Source: an uncultured Sulfitobacter sp. (lineage in GTDB: Bacteria > Pseudomonadota > Alphaproteobacteria > Rhodobacterales > Rhodobacteraceae). Taken from it: a stretch of DNA of 64,000 bases. Within the stretch, counting starts at the first letter, position 1. Each line of letters starts with the position of its first letter. Position numbers and translations under genes: made by a program. The stretch spans positions 62,001 to 126,000 of the forward strand of contig NZ_CANMFS010000009.1 in assembly GCF_947497275.1 (NCBI RefSeq). Direction: 5' to 3'. The notes beneath the pieces are model-generated. The model was given only the letters and a program-made list of their open reading frames with translations. It was not told where the DNA came from and did no database searches. Of this stretch, positions 45,924 to 55,188 are shown piece after piece.

Positions 45924-46648
45924 TGGAGTGGCGCGATCAAGGCATTCTGCTGAGCGCGCGCCGTCATGGAGAGACCTCCGCTATCATCGAGGTGTTTACA
46001 CCTGCGCACGGACGGCATGCGGGTGTGGTGCGCGGCGGGACCAGTCGCAAGATCGCGCCGATCCTGCAACCCGGCGCGCAGCTGGACCTCGCATGGCGGG
46101 CGCGTTTGGAGGATCACATCGGCGCGTTCAGTGTGGAACCGGTGCGCAGTCGTGCGGCGGTGGCGATGGGGGACCGGCTGGCACTTGCCGGTCTGAATGC
46201 GGTGACGTCATTGATCAGCTTCTGTCTGCCGGAGCGCGAGGCGCATCCGCCGCTGTACCGGCGCACCGAGGTGCTTCTCGATCTGCTCGACCGGATGGAC
46301 CTGTGGCCGTTGGCTTATCTGCGGTGGGAATTGGATCTGCTCGAAGAGATGGGCTATGCGCTTGATCTGACGCGCTGTGCGGTGACGGGGGCGACGGAGG
46401 GGCTGTGTTTTGTTTCGCCCAAATCGGGGCGCGCCGTCTCGGCGGCCGGGGCGGGTGAATGGGCGGACCGGCTGTTGCCCTTGCCGGATGTGCTGCGTGG
46501 AGCGGGCGATGCGGCAGACGCAGAAATCGCCGTGGCGTTCAAAACGACCGGCTATTTCCTCGAATTGCACCTTGCGGGGGATCTGGGCGGCAAGCCGTTG
46601 CCCGAAGCTCGCGCGCGGTTCGTCGAGGCGTTCAGTCGGCGGCTGTGA
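45923..46648 (+). CDS. recO: DNA repair protein RecO
   Basis: A 241-aa RecO that loads RecA with RecR. The N-terminal OB fold has [21 protein letters not shown], and the C-terminal helical part includes [23 protein letters not shown]. Of the usual zinc cysteines only Cys near LTRCAVTG and EGLCFVSP are seen. The start is ATG 45923. The last 17 bases overlap the convergent META gene. Confidence 0.93.
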   Translation: MEWRDQGILLSARRHGETSAIIEVFTPAHGRHAGVVRGGTSRKIAPILQPGAQLDLAWRARLEDHIGAFSVEPVRSRAAVAMGDRLALAGLNAVTSLISFCLPEREAHPPLYRRTEVLLDLLDRMDLWPLAYLRWELDLLEEMGYALDLTRCAVTGATEGLCFVSPKSGRAVSAAGAGEWADRLLPLPDVLRGAGDAADAEIAVAFKTTGYFLELHLAGDLGGKPLPEARARFVEAFSRRL

Positions 46649-47021
46649 AGACCATGCTCAGCCCGTCAGGATTGGTAAGGAAGAGCGTTCTTCCCGACAC
46701 TTCCGAAATGGTTGCGGCCCCGAGCGCCGCGAAAAACGCGGTCTCTGTCTGAAGGTCGGGACAGGCCATGCGGGTGCTGGCAATTTCGGTGATGTCGAAC
46801 CATGGATACGGTACGGTCATCGTGGCGGTGTAGCCGTTGCAGGGCGCCTTGCCGGTGATTTTTCCTTCCTCTGCAAAGCGCAGGGATGCAGTGGCGGGGA
46901 AGGGAGTGCCGTTGATTTCGTTCAGTGTCCAGATTACATCCGCCGCCCCGTAGGCCCGCACGGTTTCATCCCCTTGGCACGCGCCGAGCGACGCCAGCGC
47001 TGCGAATGCAAAACCCTTCAT
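46632..47021 (-). CDS. META-domain lipoprotein
   Basis: A 129-aa protein. The signal ends with lipobox SLGAC (Cys15). The META/HslJ-type domain follows, with [31 protein letters not shown] and [19 protein letters not shown]. coli HslJ is heat-induced and linked to novobiocin tolerance; here the role is unknown. ATG 47021 overlaps the TetR stop (ATGA). Confidence 0.85.
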   Translation of the reverse strand: MKGFAFAALASLGACQGDETVRAYGAADVIWTLNEINGTPFPATASLRFAEEGKITGKAPCNGYTATMTVPYPWFDITEIASTRMACPDLQTETAFFAALGAATISEVSGRTLFLTNPDGLSMVFTAAD

Positions 47022-47539
47022 GCCAGTGCAACCACAGTATCGACGAGGGCGTCGAATGCGGCAATCCGGTCCGTATCGGCCTGTAGCTGAGGCAGTCCGA
47101 CGAGGCTCGCGAGAATTGCATGTGCAAAGGCAGGATTCGTCAGGCCAAAGTGTTTCAGCAACACGCCGAGGTAGCGGAGACGTTCTGCATCTACCTCTGC
47201 CAGGCGACGCGCGACATCGACGTCGGTGTGCGCCCAGATCCTGAGTGCCGTGTCGGAGGCGTCGGTCAGAACAGTGCGGCCAAACTGGCGCAACCGCGCA
47301 TCTGCCCCTCCGTCCGCGCCCAGAAGCTCGGCAACATCGGTCAGCGCCGCCTCGTGCCAATGTTGCAGAAGGGCCGCGTGGAACGCCGGTACATCCTTGA
47401 AATGCCAGTAGAAAGACCCCTTGGTCGTGCCAAGCTGTCGCGCCAATGGTTCCGCCGCCAGAGCCTTTGGGCCGAGGCGGTTCAGGGCGTCGAAGCCCGC
47501 GTCAATCCATTTTTCCTGCGACAATCGTGCACTGCTCAT
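47018..47539 (-). CDS. TetR-family transcriptional regulator
   Basis: A 173-aa regulator. The helix-turn-helix spans residues 8-55, with FDALNRLGPKALAAEPLARQLGTTKGSFYWHF shortened around the turn. The ligand domain has no recognisable specificity. It is coupled to the META lipoprotein gene and divergent from nothing; mcd lies upstream on the same strand, 62 bp away. Confidence 0.85.
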   Translation of the reverse strand: MSSARLSQEKWIDAGFDALNRLGPKALAAEPLARQLGTTKGSFYWHFKDVPAFHAALLQHWHEAALTDVAELLGADGGADARLRQFGRTVLTDASDTALRIWAHTDVDVARRLAEVDAERLRYLGVLLKHFGLTNPAFAHAILASLVGLPQLQADTDRIAAFDALVDTVVALA

Positions 47540-47601
47540 CCTTCAGACCTAGAAGGAGCATGGGCGCACCGCAAGGTGCGCCCGCACGAATTCGGCGATG
47601 T

Positions 47602-49287
47602 TCAGCCGAGAATTCTGCGCGCGATCACCTGCGCTTGAATCTCCGCCGCTCCTTCAAAGATGTTCAGGATGCGCGCGTCGCACAGGACGCGGCTGATCTT
47701 GTATTCCAGCGCGAAACCATTGCCACCGTGGATCTGCAACCCGTTGTCTGCCGCTGCCCATGCCACCCGCGCGCCGAGAAGTTTGGCCATGCCGGCCTCT
47801 ACATCGCAACGCCGTCCCTGGTCTTTCTCGAAGGCAGAGAAATAGGTGAGCTGGCGGGCCACCATGATTTCCACCGCCATCATCGCCAGCTTGCTGGAGA
47901 CGCGGGGGAAATTGATCAGCGATTTGCCGAATTGCTTGCGGTCCTGCGCGTATTGCATGGAAATATCGAGCGCCGATTGCGCCACGCCAATTGCGCGGGC
48001 CGCCGTCTGGATGCGCGCCGATTCGAAGGTTTCCATCAGCTGTTTGAAGCCTTTGCCTTCTTCGCCGCCCAACAGGTTTTCACCTTTGACCTTGAAGCCG
48101 TCGAACGCCAGTTCGTATTCCTTCATGCCGCGGTAGCCAAGGACTTCGATTTCGCCGCCGGTCATGCCGTCGGTGGGGAAGGGTGCTTCGTCCGTGCCGG
48201 GTGTTTTCTCGGCGAGGAACATCGACAGGCCCTTGTAGTTCTCCGTCGCGGGATCGGTGCGTGCCAGCAGCGTCATCACGTGGGTGCGTGCCGCATGGGT
48301 GATCCACGTCTTGTTGCCGGTCACTGTGTAATCGCCGTCCTCACCCTTGACCGCGCGGGTGCGCAGGGAGCCGAGATCGGAGCCGGTGTTTGGTTCTGTG
48401 AACACGGCGGTAGGCAGCGTTTCGGCGGAGGAAATGCGCGGCAGCCATTTGGACTTTTGTTCTTCGGTGCCGCCCGCGATGATCAGTTCCGCCGCGATCT
48501 CGGAGCGGGTCGCAAGCGAGCCGACCCCGATGTAGCCGCGCGACAGCTCTTCGGAGACAACGCACATGGACGCTTTGGACAGGCCGAAGCCGCCGTATTC
48601 TTCCGGGATGGTCAGACCGAAAACGCCCATCTCGGCCAGCTCATTGATGACCTCCATCGGGATCAGCTCGTCTTTGAGGTGCCATTCATGCGCAAAAGGC
48701 TCGACCTTTTCGGTGGCATAGCGGCGAAACTGATCGCGAATCATTTCAAGGTCTTCGTCCAGACCCGTTGCACCGACGGTCGCGTTCGCCGTCTGGTCTT
48801 GCATCAATGCGACAAGCCGGCTGCGCGCGGCCTGCGTGTTGCCACCTTGGGTCAGGGTCATGACCGCGGGATCCATCAAGCCGCGCTGTTCCTCCTGGCC
48901 AAGGCCGAGATCCTGAAGCCGGACGACCTCGCCCTGGTTCATCTGGATACCGCCGTAAATCTGCCAGAGGTATTCACCAAACGCGATCTGGTGGATCAGC
49001 TGTTCGGTTTCACCGAATTTTCCGTCGGATTGAAGGGCCTCGGCCCAAGATTGCATTTGTCGCAGGGATTGTGCGTATGTGGCAAGCCACGCAAGACCGT
49101 GTGCGGCCGTCTGATTGGCCTCGACCATCGCATTCGAGATCTTGCCGTCGCTGCTGACCAAGGTGCGCACGGTTTCTGTCGCGCGTTCGAGGATCGCCTC
49201 GACCGGCTGCACCGCGGCGGCTGTCAGCGCCAGCAGATCCTCCAGGAGAATCGGTGTCTCCACATTCAACTGTCCGTCATGTGCCAT
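47602..49287 (-). CDS. mcd: Acyl-CoA dehydrogenase with N-terminal extension, probable methylsuccinyl-CoA dehydrogenase
   Basis: A 561-aa FAD enzyme. Residues 1-170 are a helical extension not found in ordinary 380-aa acyl-CoA dehydrogenases. The rest is a full ACAD fold, with FTEPNTGSDLGSLRTRA (FAD/substrate loop), QIHGGNGFALEYKISRVLCD and the catalytic Glu of ILNIFEGAAEIQ. This size and extension are known for Mcd of the ethylmalonyl-CoA pathway, which oxidises methylsuccinyl-CoA to mesaconyl-CoA. The start is ATG 49287 with AAGGA upstream. Another long ACAD is possible. Confidence 0.8.
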   Translation of the reverse strand: MAHDGQLNVETPILLEDLLALTAAAVQPVEAILERATETVRTLVSSDGKISNAMVEANQTAAHGLAWLATYAQSLRQMQSWAEALQSDGKFGETEQLIHQIAFGEYLWQIYGGIQMNQGEVVRLQDLGLGQEEQRGLMDPAVMTLTQGGNTQAARSRLVALMQDQTANATVGATGLDEDLEMIRDQFRRYATEKVEPFAHEWHLKDELIPMEVINELAEMGVFGLTIPEEYGGFGLSKASMCVVSEELSRGYIGVGSLATRSEIAAELIIAGGTEEQKSKWLPRISSAETLPTAVFTEPNTGSDLGSLRTRAVKGEDGDYTVTGNKTWITHAARTHVMTLLARTDPATENYKGLSMFLAEKTPGTDEAPFPTDGMTGGEIEVLGYRGMKEYELAFDGFKVKGENLLGGEEGKGFKQLMETFESARIQTAARAIGVAQSALDISMQYAQDRKQFGKSLINFPRVSSKLAMMAVEIMVARQLTYFSAFEKDQGRRCDVEAGMAKLLGARVAWAAADNGLQIHGGNGFALEYKISRVLCDARILNIFEGAAEIQAQVIARRILG

Positions 49288-49434
49288 CTTCAAACATCCT
49301 TTTCAGCTTACCGTTTCGCTTAATCACTTTGCAGGTGCAGCGCAACAAAGATACGTTTAGCTGCGTCAATCTGGTCGAAAGTTACGTCGTCGATTTGGCC
49401 GTGCGCATCGTAATTCCCGACGGTATGTAGAGCC

Positions 49435-50202
49435 ATGGAGACGATTTTCCCCCTTTTGTCCGGGTCAGAGCTTGTTCTGGCTGCGGTGATCGCCATTCTG
49501 GCTGGGTTTGTCAAAGGCGTGGTGGGATTCGCCATGCCGCTGGTATTTATATCAGGGCTTACCACATTCATGGCCCCCGAACTTGCGCTGGCAGGCTTGA
49601 TCCTGCCGACCTTGGTGAGCAACACGCAACAGGCGCTGCGTCAGGGGCGCGAAGCGGCGGTCCGCTCGATCGGCGATTTTGCCGTTTTTTTGATATGTGG
49701 CGCAATTGCGCTGGTGGTGGCCGCGCAATTCGTGCGCGGTATTCCAGATCAGGTAATGATGGCCGTCATCGGGATTCCCGTCACTTTTTTCGCATTTTTG
49801 CAACTGAGCAGACGCCAAATTTCGCTTGCCGCACGTTCTGTGCGGGTCGAAATTGGTGCTGGCGTCGTAGCGGGTATGTTGGGCGGAGTTTCCGGGATCT
49901 GGGGACCGCCCACCGTTGCCTACCTTACCGCATTGCATACCCCCAAGAACGACCAGATGCGGATACAGGGCGTTATCTACGGCCTCGGCGCGGCAGTGCT
50001 ATTGCTCGCGCATATCGGATCGGGTGTTCTCCGGAGCGAAACCATCGGATTCTCCCTTGCGATGGTTTTGCCCGCATTCGTCGGAATGCGGCTTGGCAAT
50101 GCGGTGACGGACAGGATCGACCAGACGCTTTTTCGTCAGGCGACCCTTTTGGTGCTGTCGGTCATCGGTCTCAACCTGATCCGTCGAGCGGTCATGGGAT
50201 AG
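49435..50202 (+). CDS. TauE/SafE-family sulfite/organosulfonate exporter
   Basis: A 255-aa protein with about eight membrane segments. AGFVKGVVGFAMPLVFI and GMLGGVSGIWGPPTVAYL are the two repeat signatures of the TauE/SafE family. Substrates include sulfite, sulfoacetate and other anions. No sulfur-metabolism gene is adjacent. The stop lies one base from the convergent XRE regulator. Confidence 0.87.
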   Translation: METIFPLLSGSELVLAAVIAILAGFVKGVVGFAMPLVFISGLTTFMAPELALAGLILPTLVSNTQQALRQGREAAVRSIGDFAVFLICGAIALVVAAQFVRGIPDQVMMAVIGIPVTFFAFLQLSRRQISLAARSVRVEIGAGVVAGMLGGVSGIWGPPTVAYLTALHTPKNDQMRIQGVIYGLGAAVLLLAHIGSGVLRSETIGFSLAMVLPAFVGMRLGNAVTDRIDQTLFRQATLLVLSVIGLNLIRRAVMG

Positions 50203-50203
50203 C

Positions 50204-50566
50204 TTATCCCTGCCGCGCCACGGTCATTCCCGACACATCTTCGATGAACGTCACGATCCGCGATTTCACCGCATCGTCCTTGATCGCGGCCAAAGCACTT
50301 ACGATTTCCATGCTCGGATCGCGTTTGCTCATGTCGTTTGCAGGTGTGTCGTAGACACCATCGAAGAAATAGGCCGGAGAGACATCGAATATCTGCGCCA
50401 ATTCGAAAAGCCGGCTTGCGGCGATACGATTCGACCCGATCTCGTATTTCTGGATTTGCTGGAAGGACAGGCCAAGATGGTTCGCCACATCTGTTTGTGA
50501 CAGACGTCTGAGCGTCCTGATCTGTTTCAATCGCCGTCCTACATGAATATCTACGCGATGCGCCAT
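50204..50566 (-). CDS. XRE-family helix-turn-helix regulator
   Basis: A 120-aa Cro/C1-type protein. The HTH is at residues 10-65, with LRRLSQTDVANHLGLSFQQI and KYEIGSNRIAASRLFELAQIF. FDVSPAYFFDG follows, typical of alphaproteobacterial chromosomal XRE regulators. The start is ATG 50566 with GGAGGT upstream. It is divergent from the LysR-HTH gene at 50716, so it may regulate across the 149-bp gap. Confidence 0.87.
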   Translation of the reverse strand: MAHRVDIHVGRRLKQIRTLRRLSQTDVANHLGLSFQQIQKYEIGSNRIAASRLFELAQIFDVSPAYFFDGVYDTPANDMSKRDPSMEIVSALAAIKDDAVKSRIVTFIEDVSGMTVARQG

Positions 50567-50715
50567 TATTTTAACCTCCGGTTGTGTGCGATCATTAGTC
50601 CCGGAATCTCGACATTCGATCAATTATCTAGATTTCACCTTTTTCTGATCAAAAATGGACCACGGATGGGTGATAATTGTTGCGTCGTTGGATGATAAAT
50701 ATACAGTGCGGGCAT

Positions 50716-51618
50716 ATGAATAAGCCAGTTGATATCAAGTTGCGGGACGCTGTCTTGCGTGGCTCTCCCGCTTTGTTGCATGAGATGATGCGGTCTTTCA
50801 CGACGCTTGCGCGTACGCTGAACCTGTCGCAGGCTGTCGAACAGTTGGGCAGCACGCGCCAGACAGTGCGCAGGCATATCAACCAACTCGAAGAGGCTAT
50901 GCAGGTGCGTCTGTTCGACGTGCAGCAACGCCGCTATACCCTGACGCCCGAAGGAACCCGCGCGGTTGCCCCCGCTCAGATGTTGCTGGATCAGGGAGAA
51001 GTATGGTTTCGCGGCGCGTTCGACAGCGTTGGAGGGATGCTGCGATTCTCGCATAATGACCCGCGCGGCTGGAAGTATCATCAGCAAGAACAACCGATGA
51101 GTTCGGTATGGACCTGCAGGTCAAAGCTTTTGCGGACCGCGCTACAGGCGTGGTCGCGAAGCGAAGGACATTTGGAATCGCCCGAACTTGCTGTCGTTCG
51201 GCCCTATATCCTTGCCTACCGCGAGATAGCCGATGGATGGATCTGTACCGAGGTAGGCGAGGCTTCCTATTACTCGAACTGGTTCGGTTGGGCGCAGGCG
51301 CGCAGTAGTGTCGGTCGGCGGCTGAGCCAGTTCCAGGGGGGGCAGGAATTCGCCAGTCTGGCGAACGGTCCGTTCCAAGCCATAAAAAACAATCATGGCG
51401 TCCGGATGGATCAGGTTTTTATGAAAATGCAAATGGCAGAAGGAGAACCGTTTCACCATCTCGTTTTCGACAGGTTACTAATGGGAGTGCGCATGCCTGA
51501 CGAGTCGCCGGCAATTATTTCCGTCGTCGACGCGGCCTGCAAAATCCGTATTCTGGACCTGGATGAAGCTATTCTTGATGACGTTCCGGAAAGGTCAAGA
51601 GTAGATTTCACGCTGTAA
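50716..51618 (+). CDS. LysR-type winged-helix protein with non-LysR C-terminal domain
   Basis: A 300-aa protein. Residues 20-80 form a LysR-type HTH, including LNLSQAVEQLGSTRQTVRRH and RLFDVQQRRYTLTPEG. The remaining 200 residues do not look like the usual periplasmic-binding effector domain. They contain aromatic-rich stretches such as YREIADGWICTEVGEASYY, NWFGWAQARSSVG and HHLVFDRLLMGVRMPDE. These are loosely reminiscent of a PAS-type sensor, which is inference only. Start ATG 50716 (MNKPVD) is chosen. The DNA here is visibly richer in A+T than most of the window. Confidence 0.72.
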   Translation: MNKPVDIKLRDAVLRGSPALLHEMMRSFTTLARTLNLSQAVEQLGSTRQTVRRHINQLEEAMQVRLFDVQQRRYTLTPEGTRAVAPAQMLLDQGEVWFRGAFDSVGGMLRFSHNDPRGWKYHQQEQPMSSVWTCRSKLLRTALQAWSRSEGHLESPELAVVRPYILAYREIADGWICTEVGEASYYSNWFGWAQARSSVGRRLSQFQGGQEFASLANGPFQAIKNNHGVRMDQVFMKMQMAEGEPFHHLVFDRLLMGVRMPDESPAIISVVDAACKIRILDLDEAILDDVPERSRVDFTL

Positions 51619-51689
51619 TTGAGAAACAGAAGCATTTGCTCGCGTTATCCGATACAATGTTCTTGTAACGGAGCGAAAGGCGATTCCAG

Positions 51690-52406
51690 ATGACACTTCT
51701 CACAATGCAGACAGGCGACCGTTTTGTCGCAACAAGTGCCGAAATTTTTCAACGATATGGCATCACACTTGAAGTTGGCTACGACTTCGAAGTCTACCGT
51801 GACCTTCTGAAAGAGGCCCGTCCGGATCATATTCTGGGTGCGCCCTTTGATCCGCAAATTCATGAATTGACGGTAGAAAACGCTCTTTGGATTGTTGGGC
51901 GCAACGTGGACGGTGTCATCGTACATACCCAAGCCGTGCGCATGCTGGACATGAACGGCATGAGCGTCGGTGAATACTTTACGCAGCGCTTTCGGGAGTT
52001 CCCGCCATCCGGTGTCGACCTTGATTTGAAGCGATCACGCTTCCGTGCCGGTCCGACGGCAAAACGAATGCGCGGGACATGTGCATATCAGGGCGAGTTC
52101 TGGATCGCTCCGGGCGAAGCGAGTCTGCGAGGGCAGGGGATGTGCTGTGTGTTGAGCCGGTACGCGTTCTATCAGACGGTTCAGCATTGGGATCCGGATT
52201 ACATGATGGCCTTCATGGTCAAGGCGCTCGTATTCAAGGGATTTGCTGAAAAGTCAGGATACATGCACACACAGCCAGGTGCGCTTCGTTGGTTCCTGAA
52301 AGGCAACGATGTACCCGTTGAGGGTTTCCTGTCCTACATGGGCCGTGAGGACCTGCACTACGTTCTGGATCTTCCGCTTCAGGATCTGGTCGCGTTGGCA
52401 GCGTAA
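51690..52406 (+). CDS. Hypothetical protein, paired with the LysR-HTH gene
   Basis: A 238-aa protein that I do not recognise. It starts MTLLTMQTGDRFVATSAEIF. The middle has VIVHTQAVRMLDMNGMSVGEYF, and near residue 150 is ASLRGQGMCCVLSRYAFYQ. An acetyltransferase-like (GNAT) fold is imaginable because of the RGQG turn and the strand/helix order, but the motif is not canonical. A weak GGAGCGAAAGG ribosome region precedes ATG 51690, 71 bp after the HTH gene; one transcript is likely. It ends at a strong bidirectional terminator. Confidence 0.65.
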   Translation: MTLLTMQTGDRFVATSAEIFQRYGITLEVGYDFEVYRDLLKEARPDHILGAPFDPQIHELTVENALWIVGRNVDGVIVHTQAVRMLDMNGMSVGEYFTQRFREFPPSGVDLDLKRSRFRAGPTAKRMRGTCAYQGEFWIAPGEASLRGQGMCCVLSRYAFYQTVQHWDPDYMMAFMVKALVFKGFAEKSGYMHTQPGALRWFLKGNDVPVEGFLSYMGREDLHYVLDLPLQDLVALAA

Positions 52407-52424
52407 TGTGAGCCATGCGCGAAG

Positions 52425-52458
52425 AAAGGCCGCTGCCTTGGAAGATGCGGCGGCCTTT
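52425..52458. terminator. Bidirectional terminator between the orphan gene and pckA
   Basis: AAAGGCCGCTGC and GCGGCGGCCTTT pair over 12 bp with one G-U and a 10-base loop. T-rich sequence follows on the minus strand and a short T run closes the stem on the plus strand. Confidence 0.8.
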
Positions 52459-52475
52459 GATCGGTTCGGGACGGA

Positions 52476-54074
52476 TCACCCGATTGCGGCGGCTTTCACG
52501 TCGTCGTCGATATGCGGCAGATATTGCTCGAAGTTATCGGCGAACATCTTCACCAATTTGGCGACCTGCCGGTCGTAGGCTTCGGGATTGTCCCATGTCC
52601 GGCGCGGATCCAGAAGGATGTCCGCGACACCTTCCATCGAGACCGGAACATCAAAGCCAAAGTTCTCGTCCTTGCGGAATTTGCCCTCCATCAACGACCC
52701 GTCGAGTGCTGCGGTCAGCAAGGTGCGAGTCGCGCTGATCGGCATGCGCGAGCCTGTGCCGTAGGCACCGCCGGTCCAGCCGGTGTTCACCAGCCAGCAG
52801 GTCGCGCCGTGCTGGGCGATCTTCTCGCGCAGCAGATTGCCGTAGACCTCGGGGCGGCGCGGCATGAACGGTGCGCCGAAGCAGGTCGAGAACGTCGGTT
52901 CCGGCTCGGTCACGCCACGCTCGGTGCCGGCAACCTTTGACGTGAAGCCCGACAGGAAGTGATACATCGCCTGCGCCGGCGTCAGCCGCGCGATGGGCGG
53001 CAGGGTGCCGAAGGCATCGCAGGTCAGCATGATGATGTTCTTGGGGTGCCCGCCCACTGCCTTTTTCGACGCGTTGGAGATGTAGTGAAGCGGGTAGGCG
53101 CAACGCATGTTGGCCGTCAGGCTGTCATCGTCGAAATCCAGCTCTTTGGTTTCTTCGTCGAAAACCATGTTCTCGACCACGGTGCCGAATTTCGACGTGG
53201 TGGCATAGATTTCCGGCTCGGCTTCTGGGCTGAGATTGATCGTCTTGGCATAGCACCCCCCCTCGAAGTTGAAGGTGCCGGTATCGGACCAGCCATGCTC
53301 GTCATCGCCGATCAACGTGCGCGCCGGATCAGCGGACAGCGTGGTCTTGCCGGTGCCGGACAGGCCAAAGAAGATCGCCGTATCGACGGGATTGCCGACA
53401 GCATGGTTGGCCGAGCAGTGCATCGGCATCACACCTTTTTCGGGGAGCAGGTAATTGAGCAGCGAGAAAACGGATTTCTTGTTTTCACCGGCGTACTCGG
53501 TCCCGCCGATAAGGATCAGCTTGCGGTCGAAATTCATCGCGATCACGGTTTCCGACCGGCAGTCGTGTTTTGCCGGATCGGCAGAGAAGCTGGGGCAGTT
53601 GATGACGGTGAAATCCGCGAGGAAATCATCGAGCTGGTCGCGGTCGGGACGGCGCATCATGTGGCGGATGAACAGACCGTGCCACGCGAGTTCGGTCACG
53701 AAGCGCACGTTGATCGCGTGTTTGGGATCGGCACCGCCGACGAGATCCTGAACAAAATAGTCGCGGCCCTTCATATGCTCCAGCATATCCTGGTACAGCG
53801 CATCGAAGCCTTCGGGCGACATCGCCGCATTGTTCTCCCACCAGATGGTGTCGACGACATCGTCGGTTTTCACCACATGTTTGTCCTTGGGAGAGCGGCC
53901 CGTGAACTTGCCGGTGGTGACGAGAAACGCGCCACCCTTGCCCAGCGTCCCTTCGCGGCGGATGAGCGCTGTTTCGATCAGCGTGGGTTCGATCAGGTTG
54001 TAGTAGACATCGCCAAGCCCGGTGATCCCCTGGTCCTCAAGGCTGAAGTTCGGATTTACCCGTCCAGTTTGCAT
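52476..54074 (-). CDS. pckA: Phosphoenolpyruvate carboxykinase (ATP)
   Basis: A 532-aa enzyme that converts oxaloacetate to PEP, the entry to gluconeogenesis. The P-loop [16 protein letters not shown], the [15 protein letters not shown] substrate loop, [10 protein letters not shown] and YAKTINLS are intact. The start is ATG 54074 with CAGGAG upstream. It is divergent from chvI; in alphaproteobacteria pckA and chvIG are often neighbours, and ChvI control of pckA is known in some. Confidence 0.96.
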   Translation of the reverse strand: MQTGRVNPNFSLEDQGITGLGDVYYNLIEPTLIETALIRREGTLGKGGAFLVTTGKFTGRSPKDKHVVKTDDVVDTIWWENNAAMSPEGFDALYQDMLEHMKGRDYFVQDLVGGADPKHAINVRFVTELAWHGLFIRHMMRRPDRDQLDDFLADFTVINCPSFSADPAKHDCRSETVIAMNFDRKLILIGGTEYAGENKKSVFSLLNYLLPEKGVMPMHCSANHAVGNPVDTAIFFGLSGTGKTTLSADPARTLIGDDEHGWSDTGTFNFEGGCYAKTINLSPEAEPEIYATTSKFGTVVENMVFDEETKELDFDDDSLTANMRCAYPLHYISNASKKAVGGHPKNIIMLTCDAFGTLPPIARLTPAQAMYHFLSGFTSKVAGTERGVTEPEPTFSTCFGAPFMPRRPEVYGNLLREKIAQHGATCWLVNTGWTGGAYGTGSRMPISATRTLLTAALDGSLMEGKFRKDENFGFDVPVSMEGVADILLDPRRTWDNPEAYDRQVAKLVKMFADNFEQYLPHIDDDVKAAAIG

Positions 54075-54477
54075 GCGGTGTCTCCTGTAAACATGCGCGA
54101 TCTGCACATCGCAAAAATCTCTGCCAAGTCTCCGGCGTGTTGGAGACGGCGGTAATGCGGCCTCTTAACACGTTGATTTGCGAATTGAACAGATGTCACC
54201 GTAGAGTTAGCGCCACCAAACTTGTCCGCTGGCAAAACATGGCTGGTATTGACCTGTTGAAACACGTCCGGGCCTACATCGGCCCCTTGGCCGCAGAGAC
54301 GGCAGGGCGCGGCTCCGGGCCGATCAGGTGAGGCAATTTAGCCATTCCTAAACAAATTATAGCTGAAATAAGGCGGTCCCGCAGACCGATTCGCGTTTTG
54401 GGATTGATTCGACCGTAAAAGGAGTGATCAATGTTCCAAAAAACAAAAACATATTGAGCAGCACAAGGAAACAGGCA
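54075..54477. other. Divergent pckA/chvI intergenic region
   Basis: About 400 bp. It has a short GGGCC-GGCCC hairpin near 54270 and a CGGTC-GACCG hairpin at 54374-54388. A strong AAAGGAG site at 54418-54424 does not serve chvI directly but a tiny reading frame (54431-54457). No larger gene is seen on either strand. Promoters for both divergent genes should lie here. Confidence 0.6.
54431..54457 (+). CDS. Possible 8-aa leader peptide before chvI
   Basis: ATG TTC CAA AAA ACA AAA ACA TAT TGA (MFQKTKTY) has AAAGGAG six bases upstream, a better ribosome site than that of chvI itself, and stops 20 bases before the chvI GTG. Translation of it could couple to or attenuate chvI. Only the ribosome site supports it. 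Confidence 0.35.
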   Translation: MFQKTKTY

Positions 54478-55179
54478 GTGTCAAAAATTGCATTGGTGGA
54501 CGACGACAGGAATATCCTGACGTCCGTCTCGATGACTCTCGAAGCCGAAGGCTTTGAGGTGGAAACCTATAACGACGGCCAGGCGGCGTTGGATGCGTTC
54601 AACAAACGCCTGCCCGATATGGCCGTGCTCGACATCAAGATGCCGCGGATGGATGGCATGGATCTGCTCCAGCGGCTGCGCCAGAAAACCGCGATGCCGG
54701 TAATCTTTCTGACCTCCAAGGACGATGAGATCGACGAGGTTCTGGGCCTTCGGATGGGGGCAGACGACTATGTCAAAAAGCCGTTCTCGCAGCGGTTGCT
54801 GGTCGAACGGATCCGCGCGCTGTTGCGGCGGCAGGATGCCGTGGCGTCGGACGAAGTCGGCGATACGGAAGAAACCAAGGTTATGGAACGCGGCGACCTG
54901 CGGATGGACCCGCTGCGCCACGCGGTGACATGGAAGGGCAAGGACGTGTCGCTGACCGTCACCGAATTTCTGCTGCTTCAGGCGCTGGCCCAGCGGCCCG
55001 GTTTCGTCAAGTCGCGCGATCAGTTGATGGATGTCGCCTATGACGATCAGGTTTATGTAGACGACCGCACCATCGACAGCCACATCAAGCGACTGCGCAA
55101 GAAGATGCGAAACGCGGATGACGAATTCTCCGCAATTGAGACACTCTACGGTATCGGTTATAGATACAACGAAGAGTGA
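54478..55179 (+). CDS. chvI: Response regulator ChvI
   Basis: A 233-aa OmpR-type regulator. The acidic triad is DDD at residues 8-10, phosphoacceptor Asp52 ([12 protein letters not shown]) and the Lys of YVKKPF. The C-terminal winged helix ends with [16 protein letters not shown] and [10 protein letters not shown]. The start is GTG 54478 (GTGTCAAAAATT) with AGGAAA upstream, because family members start [12 protein letters not shown]. ChvI controls envelope, acid-stress and host-associated genes in alphaproteobacteria. It is followed 9 bp later by chvG. Confidence 0.95.
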   Translation: MSKIALVDDDRNILTSVSMTLEAEGFEVETYNDGQAALDAFNKRLPDMAVLDIKMPRMDGMDLLQRLRQKTAMPVIFLTSKDDEIDEVLGLRMGADDYVKKPFSQRLLVERIRALLRRQDAVASDEVGDTEETKVMERGDLRMDPLRHAVTWKGKDVSLTVTEFLLLQALAQRPGFVKSRDQLMDVAYDDQVYVDDRTIDSHIKRLRKKMRNADDEFSAIETLYGIGYRYNEE

Positions 55180-55188
55180 CCTTGAGGA

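Noticed and set aside
47446..49323. 625-aa open frame antisense to mcd
   Set aside because: Composition and position show it is a shadow of the acyl-CoA dehydrogenase gene, which has intact catalytic motifs.
52959..54155. 398-aa open frame antisense to pckA
   Set aside because: It is a shadow of a canonical PEP carboxykinase gene.
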